From the NCBI GenBank assembly GCA_050010315.1, contig JBEKLG010000089.1, positions 1-7,402 of the forward strand: a stretch of DNA of 7,402 bases, given 5' to 3'. A model generated the notes under the pieces. The model had not been told where the DNA came from and made no database searches. It worked only from the letters and a program-made list of their open reading frames with translations. Each line of letters opens with the position of its first letter. The first letter of the stretch is position 1. Below are positions 1 through 5,664 of this stretch, piece by piece. Source of the DNA: Bog-793 sp050010315. GTDB taxonomy: Bacteria > Actinomycetota > Acidimicrobiia > Acidimicrobiales > Bog-793. The position numbers and the translations under genes are program-made.

Positions 1-1
1 C

Positions 2-466
2 GAGATGCTCGAGCCACCGGAACTGTTCGCCTGGTTCGTCAACAGCCGACGACGGGCCGCGCTCACCGTCTTGGCGCCCGGGGCGGCGACGACGGCCCGG
101 TTGCTCAGCCACCTCCGGGCCGGCCAGGCGATCGCCCTCCTCGCCGACCGTGACGTCATCGGCGGCGGGCTGCCGACAGAGTTCTTCGGCGCCGCCACCC
201 CCATCCCAGTTGGCCCCGCGGTGCTCGCCCTGCGCAGCGGCGCGGCGGTGCTGCCGGTCGCGATCTACCTCGAAGGGCGCGGTCGTTTCGCGGTCGAGTT
301 CCTCCCCGAGCTCGACACGACGCGCTCGGGCGACTTCCACGCCGACATCACCCGCCTGACGAAGGACATGGTCCGGGCCTTCGAGACGCTGATCGCCCGA
401 CGTCCGGAGCAGTGGCACCTTTTCCAGGCGAACTGGCCAGAAGAAGAAAGTGGCAGTCCGCGATGA
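2..466 (+). CDS. Lysophospholipid acyltransferase family protein (LpxL/HtrB-like), probable phosphatidylinositol mannoside acyltransferase PatA; C-terminal part
   Basis: The reading frame is open at the left edge, so the N-terminus, including the catalytic HX4D motif of this family, lies outside the window. About 154 residues remain of a family usually near 300. Counting from the ATG at 5, the visible part has the conserved block around residues 46-85: LADRD, then FFGAATPIPVGPAVLALRSG and AVLPV, the usual 'D.d...FFG...P.G.a.lA...gA..lPv' pattern of LpxL-type acyltransferases. It ends with PEQWHLFQANWP, like the tail of actinobacterial PatA proteins. PatA moves an acyl chain from acyl-CoA to the mannose of PIM at the cytoplasmic face of the inner membrane. 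The stop codon overlaps the next gene's start (ATGA), and that gene looks like pimA, which favours PatA over a lipid A enzyme. The family call is firm; the substrate is inferred from context. Confidence 0.85.
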   Translation, partial: EMLEPPELFAWFVNSRRRAALTVLAPGAATTARLLSHLRAGQAIALLADRDVIGGGLPTEFFGAATPIPVGPAVLALRSGAAVLPVAIYLEGRGRFAVEFLPELDTTRSGDFHADITRLTKDMVRAFETLIARRPEQWHLFQANWPEEESGSPR

Positions 467-1575
467 GGATCGCCCTCGTCTCTGCCTACGACCTCGCCGT
501 CCCCGGCGGGGTCCAGGCCCAGGTCGTCGGGCTCGCTCGCGCCCTTGCTGCCGCCGGCGACGAGGTCGTCGTCGTCGCCCCCGGGACCGCGCCCCCGCCA
601 GACATCGACGATCTTGCCGTCGTGACGGTCGGACGGACCTACGCGGTGCGCGCCAATGGATCGTTTGCCCCGGTCGCACCGACGCCGGCGGCGGTGCGCC
701 GCACACGGCGGGCAATTCGCGCCGCGGCGGTCGAGATCGTCCACGTCCACGAGCCGCTCGTCCCGGGACCGGCCCTCGCCGCGGCGACCTGGGCGAAGAC
801 CCCGACCGTCGCCACCTTCCACCGCGCCCGGGCGAGCCGCACCTACATCCTCTACGGGCACGCCCTGCGCCGCGTCGTGGGTCACCTCGCCGACCGGGTC
901 GCCGTTTCCGAGGTCGCCCGTTCGACGCTGTGGCGCGCCGTTGGACCGTGCGCCGTCGGGATCCTCGCCAACGCCGTCGACCTCACCCGCTTCGCCGAGG
1001 TCACGCCGGCGCCGACCGAGGCGCCGACCGTGCTCTTCGTCGGGCGAATCGAGAAGCGCAAAGGGCTCGCGGTCCTGCTCGAGGCGTTTCGTGGCCTCAG
1101 CGGCGATCTCCGGCTGCAGATCGTCGGCGACGGCCCCGAGGCAAGATCGCTGCGGCACCGTTTCGCCGACGAGCCTCGTCTCGAATGGCTTGGCCAGGTC
1201 AGCGGGGACGAGCTCGCCCGGCGCCTCGCCGCGGCCGAGGTCCTCGTCGCACCGGCGCTCGGCGGCGAATCGTTCGGGGTCGTCCTCCTCGAGGCGATGG
1301 CGGCCGGGACGGCGGTCCTCGCCTCGGACATCCCCGGCTACCGGCTCGCCGGTGAAGCCGCCGCCGCCTGGTTCCCTCCCGGCGACGCCGTGGCGCTGCG
1401 CCGTGAGCTCTCCGAGCTCCTCGGCGACCCCGCGGCACGTGCCCGGCTCGTCGCCGCCGGCCGGCTCGTCGCCCGCCGCCACTCCTTCGCCGATCTCGCC
1501 GCCGCCTACCGCCAGCGCTACGCGCGCGCCGTGGCGCAGGCCGACAAGGCGCCGAGCGGTTCGGCGAGCGGCTGA
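463..1575 (+). CDS. pimA: GT4 glycosyltransferase, probable phosphatidylinositol alpha-mannosyltransferase PimA
   Basis: A 370-residue GT-B fold glycosyltransferase, the normal length for PimA. PimA transfers mannose from GDP-mannose to phosphatidylinositol, the first committed step of phosphatidylinositol mannoside synthesis at the cytoplasmic side of the membrane. The N-terminus MRIALVSAYDLAVPGGVQ matches the PimA opening with its glycine pair (G15, G16). HVHEP (94-98) and ATFH (117-120, H120) follow. The C-terminal nucleotide-binding domain has VGRIEKRKG (193-201; R195 and K200 are the likely phosphate contacts) and GGESFGVVLLEAMAAGTAV (267-285), which contains the EX7E pair E269/E277. ATG 463 is chosen because it aligns with family N-termini and forms an ATGA overlap with the upstream acyltransferase stop; a frame extending further upstream would add unrelated residues. 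A purine-rich stretch (441-450) may serve as a weak ribosome binding site. The PimA assignment is by remembered motif similarity; another GT4 mannosyltransferase remains possible. Confidence 0.88.
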   Translation: MRIALVSAYDLAVPGGVQAQVVGLARALAAAGDEVVVVAPGTAPPPDIDDLAVVTVGRTYAVRANGSFAPVAPTPAAVRRTRRAIRAAAVEIVHVHEPLVPGPALAAATWAKTPTVATFHRARASRTYILYGHALRRVVGHLADRVAVSEVARSTLWRAVGPCAVGILANAVDLTRFAEVTPAPTEAPTVLFVGRIEKRKGLAVLLEAFRGLSGDLRLQIVGDGPEARSLRHRFADEPRLEWLGQVSGDELARRLAAAEVLVAPALGGESFGVVLLEAMAAGTAVLASDIPGYRLAGEAAAAWFPPGDAVALRRELSELLGDPAARARLVAAGRLVARRHSFADLAAAYRQRYARAVAQADKAPSGSASG

Positions 1576-1595
1576 TCGGAGCGCGGCGAAGCCCG

Positions 1596-1601
1596 TACAC
1601 T
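1596..1601 (+). promoter_or_regulatory. -10-like hexamer TACACT, possible leaderless promoter of the M48 peptidase gene
   Basis: TACACT fits the TAnnnT pattern and stands in GC-rich DNA just after the pimA stop. Eight bases separate it from ATG 1610, so a transcript starting 6-9 bases downstream would begin at or next to the start codon. Leaderless mRNAs are common in actinobacteria. No good -35 box is visible (CTGATC at 1572-1577 matches TTGACA poorly). No Shine-Dalgarno sequence precedes the ATG, which is consistent. Seen: the hexamer and its spacing. Inferred: promoter activity. Confidence 0.5.
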
Positions 1602-1609
1602 CGGGCGCG

Positions 1610-2494
1610 ATGGCTCCTGCCCGCGCCGAACCACGACGCCAAGCGCCTCTCGCTCGCCGGACCGGGTCCCGCGCCCCGGCCCGCGGCGCCCGCGTGCCGC
1701 CGCAGGCGCCAGCGTTCGGCCGCGCCGAGCTGAGCACCGGGGCGCGCCTCGCTGACGCCGCGCCGGTTGTCGCCCTCGTTGCCGGGGGGGCGCTCGCCGC
1801 TTCTGGCCTCGGCGGGATCGCGGTGACCTTCGCGGGCGCGGTGCTCGCCGTCGCCGGCGCCGTGGTCGGCCTCGGCAACCTCTCCTTCGGCTCGCCGAGG
1901 CGAGCGCTCCGGGCCCTCCACGCCCACCCCGCCGATCCCGCGGGCGCAGCCCGGCTCGTCAACCTCACCGAGGGGCTGTGTTTCGGCTTCGGTCTCCCGG
2001 TACCGGATCTCGCCATAGTCGACGACCCGGTGCCGAACACCCTGGCGCTCGGCCGCGCCCCGCGTTCGGCCACGCTCGTCGTCACGACCGGGGCGCTGAA
2101 CGCCTTCGACCGGATGCGGCTCGAGGCGGTCCTCGCCCACGAGCTCGCCCACATCAAAAGGGGCGACACCGCTGCCGCCGCCAGCGTGATGCGCGCCTTC
2201 GGCTTGCTCTCGGCGCTCTCGCCAGCGGGGGCGCGCCTCGCCGAGGGCGCCCTGGCGGCGGACCGCGAGGCGCTCGCCGACCGCGCCGCGATCGGCGTCA
2301 CCCGCTTCCCGCCGGCGCTTGCCGACGCGCTCGAAACCTTGGCCGGCGCCGAGACGCGGCCAACCTCGCTCGGGCCCAGCGCCGTCCGGCTCACGGCCTG
2401 GCAGTGGTGCGCGCCCTTCGCGCGCTCCCCGGGGCATTGCCGCCCCGGCGAGCTCGACTTGCTGCTGCGGATCGCCGCGCTGCGCGAACTGTGA
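1610..2494 (+). CDS. M48 family (HtpX-like) membrane zinc metallopeptidase
   Basis: A 294-residue protein. Residues 1-45 are rich in Arg, Pro and Ala and look cytoplasmic. Two hydrophobic segments follow (about 50-67 and 70-88), forming a membrane hairpin. The zinc motif is LAHELAHIKRGD (176-187), where H177, E178 and H181 form HExxH, and the third ligand is probably E220 in ADREALADRAA, the usual downstream E...D motif of M48 peptidases. A short hydrophobic stretch lies at about 191-205. HtpX-type enzymes degrade misfolded or surplus membrane proteins. The upstream VPNTLALG and TTGAL segments fit the M48 domain fold. The start is the first ATG after pimA; no other Met lies before the membrane hairpin. 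A G7 run at 1784-1790 encodes part of that hairpin. The C-terminus has cysteines C267 and C277. The family is clear; true HtpX orthology is not, because the protein lacks an obvious second pair of membrane helices. Confidence 0.86.
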   Translation: MAPARAEPRRQAPLARRTGSRAPARGARVPPQAPAFGRAELSTGARLADAAPVVALVAGGALAASGLGGIAVTFAGAVLAVAGAVVGLGNLSFGSPRRALRALHAHPADPAGAARLVNLTEGLCFGFGLPVPDLAIVDDPVPNTLALGRAPRSATLVVTTGALNAFDRMRLEAVLAHELAHIKRGDTAAAASVMRAFGLLSALSPAGARLAEGALAADREALADRAAIGVTRFPPALADALETLAGAETRPTSLGPSAVRLTAWQWCAPFARSPGHCRPGELDLLLRIAALREL

Positions 2495-2504
2495 GGACGA
2501 CGGG

Positions 2505-2526
2505 CGCGCCCGGGCCCACCGGCGCG
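2505..2526 (+). other. GC-rich hairpin between the M48 gene and yebC
   Basis: CGCGCC (2505-2510) and GGCGCG (2521-2526) are perfect inverted repeats around a 10-base loop. No T tract follows, so this is at best a weak or factor-assisted terminator, and it may be chance in GC-rich DNA. It sits 10 bases after the M48 stop codon and ends just before the yebC ribosome binding site. Confidence 0.25.
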
Positions 2527-2538
2527 GTCTTCGTCCCG

Positions 2539-2547
2539 AAAGGGGAG
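2539..2547 (+). promoter_or_regulatory. Ribosome binding site of yebC
   Basis: AAAGGGGAG is a strong Shine-Dalgarno sequence, followed by a 6-base spacer and the GTG at 2554. It supports this GTG as the start, and the protein then begins with the family's invariant MSGHSKW. It is one of the two strongest ribosome binding sites in the window. Confidence 0.8.
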
Positions 2548-2553
2548 TGATCG

Positions 2554-3306
2554 GTGTCGGGGCATTCGAAATGGGCGACGACGAAACACCAGAAGGGCGC
2601 CAAGGACAAGGCGCGCGGCAAGCTCTTCGCCAAGCTCATCCGCCAGCTCGAGGTCGCGGCCCGCGAGGGCGGCGGCGACCTCACGGCCAACGCCAACCTG
2701 CGGACGATGTACCAAAAGGCCCGCGACGCTTCGGTGCCGGTGGACACGATCGACCGCGCCATCAAACGGGGGACCGGTGAGCTCGAGGGTGTCCGCTACG
2801 AGGCGGTCTCCTACGAGGGCTACGCGCCCTGCGGCGTAGCGGTGATCGTCGAGTGCCTGACGGACAACCGCAACCGGACCGGGGCCGAGATCCGCTCCGT
2901 GTTCTCCCGCAACGGGGGTTCGATGGCAGAGCCGGGCGCGGTCGCCGGGCAGTTCGCGCGCAAGGGCGTCGTCGCCGTCCCGCGCTCGACCGACGAGGAG
3001 GCGATCATGGCCGCCGCCCTCGACGCCGGGGCACAGGACCTGCGCGACGAGGGGAACGAGTGGACGCTCGTCTGCGAGCCGGGCGACCTCCACGTCTTGC
3101 AGGCCGCGCTCGCCGCCGCTGCCATCCCGATCGACTCGGCTGAGTCGCAGTGGCTGCCGACGACGACGGTCGAGGTGGCCGACGCGACGGGCGCACACAA
3201 GGTGCTCCACCTGCTCGACCTGCTCGAGGACCACGACGACGTCCAACTCGTCGCCGCGAACTTCGACATCCCCGACGAGATCTTCGACGCCGTCAGCGAG
3301 AGCTAA
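2554..3306 (+). CDS. yebC: YebC/PmpR/TACO1 family protein
   Basis: 250 residues from a GTG start, the normal family length. The N-terminus MSGHSKWATTKHQKGAKDKARGK (1-23) is the hallmark of the family. The first domain continues with NANLRTMYQKARDASVP (46-62) and IDRAIKRGTG (66-75). The middle domain has YEGYAPCGVAVIVECLTDNRNRT (87-109) and FSRNGGSMAEPGAVAGQFARKG (117-138). The acidic C-terminus runs to about 250. Members were described as DNA-binding transcriptional regulators, and the mitochondrial homologue TACO1 is a translation activator; bacterial YebC proteins are now also linked to relief of ribosome stalling. The molecular role here cannot be decided from sequence. The gene lies directly upstream of ruvC, as in many bacteria, but a separate LexA-type promoter region follows it, so it need not share SOS control. 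All hallmark motifs are present and nothing looks truncated. Confidence 0.97.
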   Translation: MSGHSKWATTKHQKGAKDKARGKLFAKLIRQLEVAAREGGGDLTANANLRTMYQKARDASVPVDTIDRAIKRGTGELEGVRYEAVSYEGYAPCGVAVIVECLTDNRNRTGAEIRSVFSRNGGSMAEPGAVAGQFARKGVVAVPRSTDEEAIMAAALDAGAQDLRDEGNEWTLVCEPGDLHVLQAALAAAAIPIDSAESQWLPTTTVEVADATGAHKVLHLLDLLEDHDDVQLVAANFDIPDEIFDAVSES

Positions 3307-3343
3307 CCGGCCACGCATCCCCCGTCCGGGTGGGACCGCTCGA

Positions 3344-3349
3344 TAGAAT
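3344..3349 (+). promoter_or_regulatory. -10-like hexamer TAGAAT, probable ruvC promoter
   Basis: TAGAAT matches the sigma-70/SigA -10 consensus TATAAT at five of six positions. It lies 7 bases before ATG 3357, so transcription would start at or beside the start codon, implying a leaderless ruvC mRNA. No convincing -35 box is seen around 3320-3326. The hexamer touches the LexA-like site, so a bound repressor would block polymerase here. Confidence 0.62.
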
Positions 3350-3363
3350 CGAACGCATGTTTG
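3350..3363 (+). promoter_or_regulatory. LexA (SOS) box over the ruvC promoter and start codon
   Basis: CGAACGCATGTTTG matches the Gram-positive LexA consensus CGAAC-RNRY-GTTYG at all 14 positions. Against the mycobacterial form TCGAAC-N4-GTTCGA (3349-3364) it matches 10 of 12 fixed bases. The box begins directly after the -10 hexamer and contains the ATG of ruvC (3357-3359). This predicts repression of ruvC, and by coupling ruvA and ruvB, until DNA damage triggers RecA-dependent LexA self-cleavage. The match is seen directly; LexA binding is inferred. Confidence 0.8.
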
Positions 3364-3890
3364 TCCTCGGCGTCGATCCCGGCCTGTCGCGCTGCGGCTT
3401 CGGCGGGGTCGCCGAGGAACGCGGCGAACAGCGCGCCGTCGCCGCCGGCGTGATCACGAGTGACCCGGCCCTGCCGGTCCCCGCAAGGCTCGCCGCCCTG
3501 CATCGCGAGCTCGAGACGCTCCTCGCCGAAGTCGACCCGGACGTGGTCGCCGTCGAACGGGTTTTTTTCCAGACGAACGCCCGCACGGCGATGGCCGTCG
3601 GTCAGGCGAGCGGCGTCGCCCTCCTCGTCGCCGCCGAGCACGGCTGCCGCGTCGTCGAGTACACCGCGAACGAGGTCAAGCTCGCCGTCGCCGGCTACGG
3701 CTCGGCCGACAAGGCCCAGGTCCAAAGCATGGTGGCCCGATTGCTGCACCTCCCGACGCCGCCGGAGCCGCCCGACGTCGCCGACGCCCTCGCCCTCGCC
3801 CTGTGCCATCTCGCGGCGCGCCGTTACGACGATCTGCTCTCTGTCGCGGCGACAGCGCGCACCGCCGCGCCACCGGGGGAAAGGCCATGA
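3357..3890 (+). CDS. ruvC: Crossover junction endodeoxyribonuclease RuvC
   Basis: 177 residues, the usual size. RuvC is a dimeric, Mg2+-dependent nuclease that cuts Holliday junctions symmetrically, working with RuvAB. The RNase H-like fold begins MFVLGVDPGLSRCGFG. The four catalytic acids are present: D7, E67 (in VAVERVFFQTN), D140 and D143 (in PPDVADALALALCH). Basic residues K108 and K119 fall where the family has DNA-contacting lysines. ATG 3357 is chosen because D7 then matches the family numbering and the upstream frame is unlike RuvC. No Shine-Dalgarno is evident; a -10 hexamer 7 bases upstream and an overlapping LexA box suggest a leaderless, SOS-controlled message. The stop overlaps ruvA's start (ATGA). 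A T7 run at 3562-3568, directly after the E67 codon region, uses GTT and TTT where the window prefers GTC and TTC. Confidence 0.97.
   Translation: MFVLGVDPGLSRCGFGGVAEERGEQRAVAAGVITSDPALPVPARLAALHRELETLLAEVDPDVVAVERVFFQTNARTAMAVGQASGVALLVAAEHGCRVVEYTANEVKLAVAGYGSADKAQVQSMVARLLHLPTPPEPPDVADALALALCHLAARRYDDLLSVAATARTAAPPGERP
3875..3884 (+). promoter_or_regulatory. Ribosome binding site of ruvA
   Basis: GGGGGAAAGG lies within the end of ruvC, 2 bases before ATG 3887; its first half (GGGGGA) sits about 6 bases from the start. Together with the ATGA overlap it points to translation of ruvA by reinitiation or re-binding after ruvC. Confidence 0.55.
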
Positions 3891-4495
3891 TCGGCTCACT
3901 CTCCGGCGTCACGAGCGAGATCGAGTTCAGCTCGGATTCCCTCGCCGCGATCGTCGTCGACGTTTCTGGCGTCGGCTACGAGGTCGTCGTCTCGGCGCGC
4001 ACCGCGGCGCGGCTCGGGCCGGTCGGCTCGCCGGTCACCCTGGCGATCTACACCCACGTGCGCGAGGGGGCGATCACGCTCTTCGGGCTCGCCGACCGGA
4101 GCGAGCGGCGGATGTTCGAACTCCTGATCGGCGCCCACGGCATCGGCCCCGCGCTCGCCCTCGCCATCCTCGGCGTCCATTCGCCCGAGTCGCTCGCCCA
4201 AGCCGTTGTCGGCGGTGACGTCGACGCCCTCGTCATCGTGCCCGGGGTCGGCCGTAAGACAGCACAACGTCTCATCGTCGAGCTCGCCGGGCGCCTCGGC
4301 GGCATCGAGAGCGTCCCGGTCGGCTCGGCGACGCCGGACGGCGCCCGCCTCATCCTCTCGGAGGTGCGCGAAGCCCTCGTCGCCCTCGGCTACGCCCCGG
4401 ACGAGGTGCGCCGCGCCCTCGAGCACCTGCCCCGCGCAGGCAGCGTCGAGGAGCTCTTGCGCCAGGCCCTCCACGAGCTCGCGCCGCAGCGATGA
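3887..4495 (+). CDS. ruvA: Holliday junction branch migration protein RuvA
   Basis: 202 residues, the normal length. RuvA tetramers hold the four-way junction open and load the RuvB motors. Domain I (about 1-65) starts MIGSLSGVTSEI and includes VDVSGVGYEVVVS. Domain II (about 70-140) carries two helix-hairpin-helix elements, IGAHGIGPALALAIL (81-95) and IVPGVGRKTAQRLIVEL (117-133). Domain III (about 155-200), EVREALVALGYAPDEVRRAL onward, is the RuvB-binding three-helix module, joined by a short linker. The acidic pin of domain I, usually Glu-Asp in a REDA-type motif, reads REGA here (E60, G61), so one of the two acids is missing. The ATG overlaps the ruvC stop and the TGA overlaps the ruvB start, so the three genes are probably translated together. 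Confidence 0.97.
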   Translation: MIGSLSGVTSEIEFSSDSLAAIVVDVSGVGYEVVVSARTAARLGPVGSPVTLAIYTHVREGAITLFGLADRSERRMFELLIGAHGIGPALALAILGVHSPESLAQAVVGGDVDALVIVPGVGRKTAQRLIVELAGRLGGIESVPVGSATPDGARLILSEVREALVALGYAPDEVRRALEHLPRAGSVEELLRQALHELAPQR

Positions 4496-5580
4496 GCCCG
4501 CGTCGTGACATCGCCGTCGACCGCGACGAGTCGCTGCGACCCGTGGCCCGCTTCGCCGACGAGCCCGAGGAAGCGCTCGAGGCCGGTCTGAGGCCGCGCC
4601 GACTCGCCGCCTTCGTCGGCCAGGCGCGCGTGAAAGAGCACCTCGAGATCGTTCTCGAGGCGGCGCGGCGCCGGAACCAGCCGGTCGACCATCTGCTCTT
4701 CGCCGGGCCGCCCGGGCTCGGCAAGACGACGCTCGCCGGCATCGTCGCCGCCGAGATGAGCGCGGGTCTGCGGGTCACCTCCGGGGCGGCGCTGCAGCGC
4801 GGTGGCGATCTTGCGGCGATCCTCACCGGACTGCAGCCGGGCGACGTGCTGTTCATCGACGAGATCCATCGCCTCGCCCCGCCGGTCGAGGAGATCCTCT
4901 ACCCGGCGATGGAGGACTTCCAGATCGATATCGTCATCGGCAAGGGACCGACGGCGCGCTCGGTCCGTCTCGACGTGCCGCGCTTCACGCTCGTCGGGGC
5001 GACGACGCGCACCGGTCTCGTCACCGGGCCGCTGCGCGACCGCTTCGGGTTCGTCACCCGTCTCGAGCACTACGCGCCAGACGAGCTCGAGGAGATCGTG
5101 CGCCGCACCGGCAAGCTTCTCACCGTCGAATGCGCCCCCGAGGGAGCCGCCGAGATCGCCCGCCGCGCCCGCGGCACACCGAGATTGGCGATCCGACTCC
5201 TCCGGCGCGTCCGCGACTTCGTCGAGGTGCGCGGCGAGGGGGTCATCACCCTCGAGGCCGCCCGCGCCGGCTGCGACGTCTTCGGCGTCGACGAAGAGGG
5301 CCTCGACCGCCTCGACCGCCAGATCCTCGAGGTGCTCTGCGTGCGGTTCGCCGGACGTCCGGTCGGGTTGGCGACGCTCGCCGTCACCGTCGGCGAGGAA
5401 CCCGAGACGATCGAGGACGTCTACGAGCCCTACCTGCTGCAAGCGGGCTTCGTCGTCCGCACGCCACGCGGACGGGTCGCGGCCCCCGCCGCCTGGGCAC
5501 ACCTCGGGCTCCCCGCACCGGAAACCGAACCGGCACAGCCCGAATGCGCCGAGGAGGCCTCGACGTTGTTCGACGCCTGA
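4492..5580 (+). CDS. ruvB: Holliday junction branch migration ATPase RuvB
   Basis: 362 residues, within family range with a short extra C-terminal tail. RuvB forms hexameric AAA+ rings that pump DNA through the RuvA-held junction. Visible motifs in order: LRPRRLAAFVGQ (33-44), Walker A GPPGLGKTT (72-80), TSGAALQRGGDLAAIL (96-111), Walker B FIDEIHR (121-127; D123, E124), sensor 1 GATTRTG (169-175), arginine finger in GPLRDRFG (179-186, R182), sensor 2 GTPRLAIRLLRRVRDF (228-243, R231), and the winged-helix DNA-binding domain ending GEEPETIEDVYEPYLLQAGFVVRTPRGR (301-328). All ATPase residues are intact. The start ATG overlaps the ruvA stop (ATGA), and no Shine-Dalgarno is seen ahead of it, so translation likely depends on coupling to ruvA. 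A GC hairpin follows the stop at once. Confidence 0.98.
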   Translation: MSPRRDIAVDRDESLRPVARFADEPEEALEAGLRPRRLAAFVGQARVKEHLEIVLEAARRRNQPVDHLLFAGPPGLGKTTLAGIVAAEMSAGLRVTSGAALQRGGDLAAILTGLQPGDVLFIDEIHRLAPPVEEILYPAMEDFQIDIVIGKGPTARSVRLDVPRFTLVGATTRTGLVTGPLRDRFGFVTRLEHYAPDELEEIVRRTGKLLTVECAPEGAAEIARRARGTPRLAIRLLRRVRDFVEVRGEGVITLEAARAGCDVFGVDEEGLDRLDRQILEVLCVRFAGRPVGLATLAVTVGEEPETIEDVYEPYLLQAGFVVRTPRGRVAAPAAWAHLGLPAPETEPAQPECAEEASTLFDA

Positions 5581-5596
5581 CCGCCCGCCGGGGCGG
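5581..5596 (+). terminator. GC-rich hairpin after ruvB, possible weak terminator
   Basis: CCGCCC (5581-5586), loop GCCG and GGGCGG (5591-5596) form a perfect 6-pair stem that starts on the base after the ruvB stop. Only a short GTTT follows, so intrinsic termination would be weak. Its position between the ruv genes and a -10-like hexamer for yajC fits a transcript boundary, but a stem this small in GC-rich DNA could be chance. Confidence 0.4.
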
Positions 5597-5623
5597 CGCA
5601 GTTTCCGGCCCCGGGTCTGCGAC

Positions 5624-5629
5624 TACAGT
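5624..5629 (+). promoter_or_regulatory. -10-like hexamer TACAGT, possible yajC-secD promoter
   Basis: TACAGT fits TAnnnT in the 84-base gap between ruvB and yajC and would give a leader of about 25-30 bases before ATG 5665. The best -35 candidate, around 5601-5607 (GTTTCCG), is poor. No clear Shine-Dalgarno precedes yajC, only CGGGTG at 5655-5660. Confidence 0.4.
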
Positions 5630-5664
5630 GCGAAGCGCCCTTCTTCCTAGACAACGGGTGTCCG

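Noticed and set aside
412..462. A possible earlier start for pimA at 412.
   Set aside because: The extra 17 residues do not match the GT4 N-terminus, while ATG 463 gives the family opening MRIALVSAYD and a stop/start overlap.
656..1609. An in-frame upstream extension of the M48 gene inside pimA.
   Set aside because: The extension is Arg/Ser/Pro-rich shadow coding of pimA; ATG 1610 with its -10-like hexamer is a natural start.
1784..1790. A G7 run in the M48 gene as a phase-variation switch.
   Set aside because: The frame is intact on both sides and matches the expected membrane hairpin; seven G is not exceptional in this composition.
265..3318. A 1017-codon open frame on the minus strand across pimA, the M48 gene and yebC.
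   Set aside because: It lies antisense to three well-recognised genes and has an Arg/Gly/Ala-rich composition with no family motif. Stop codons are rare in antisense frames of such GC-rich, C-ending-codon DNA, so this is a shadow.
3553..3568. TCGAAC followed by a T run inside ruvC, resembling half a LexA box.
   Set aside because: The second half does not match GTTYG at the right spacing, and the bases are explained by codons for VERVFF.
5559..5572. TCGACGTTGTTCGA near the ruvB end, a LexA-like inverted repeat.
   Set aside because: The spacer is 2 bases rather than 4, the first half is TCGACG, and it lies within the ruvB coding end.
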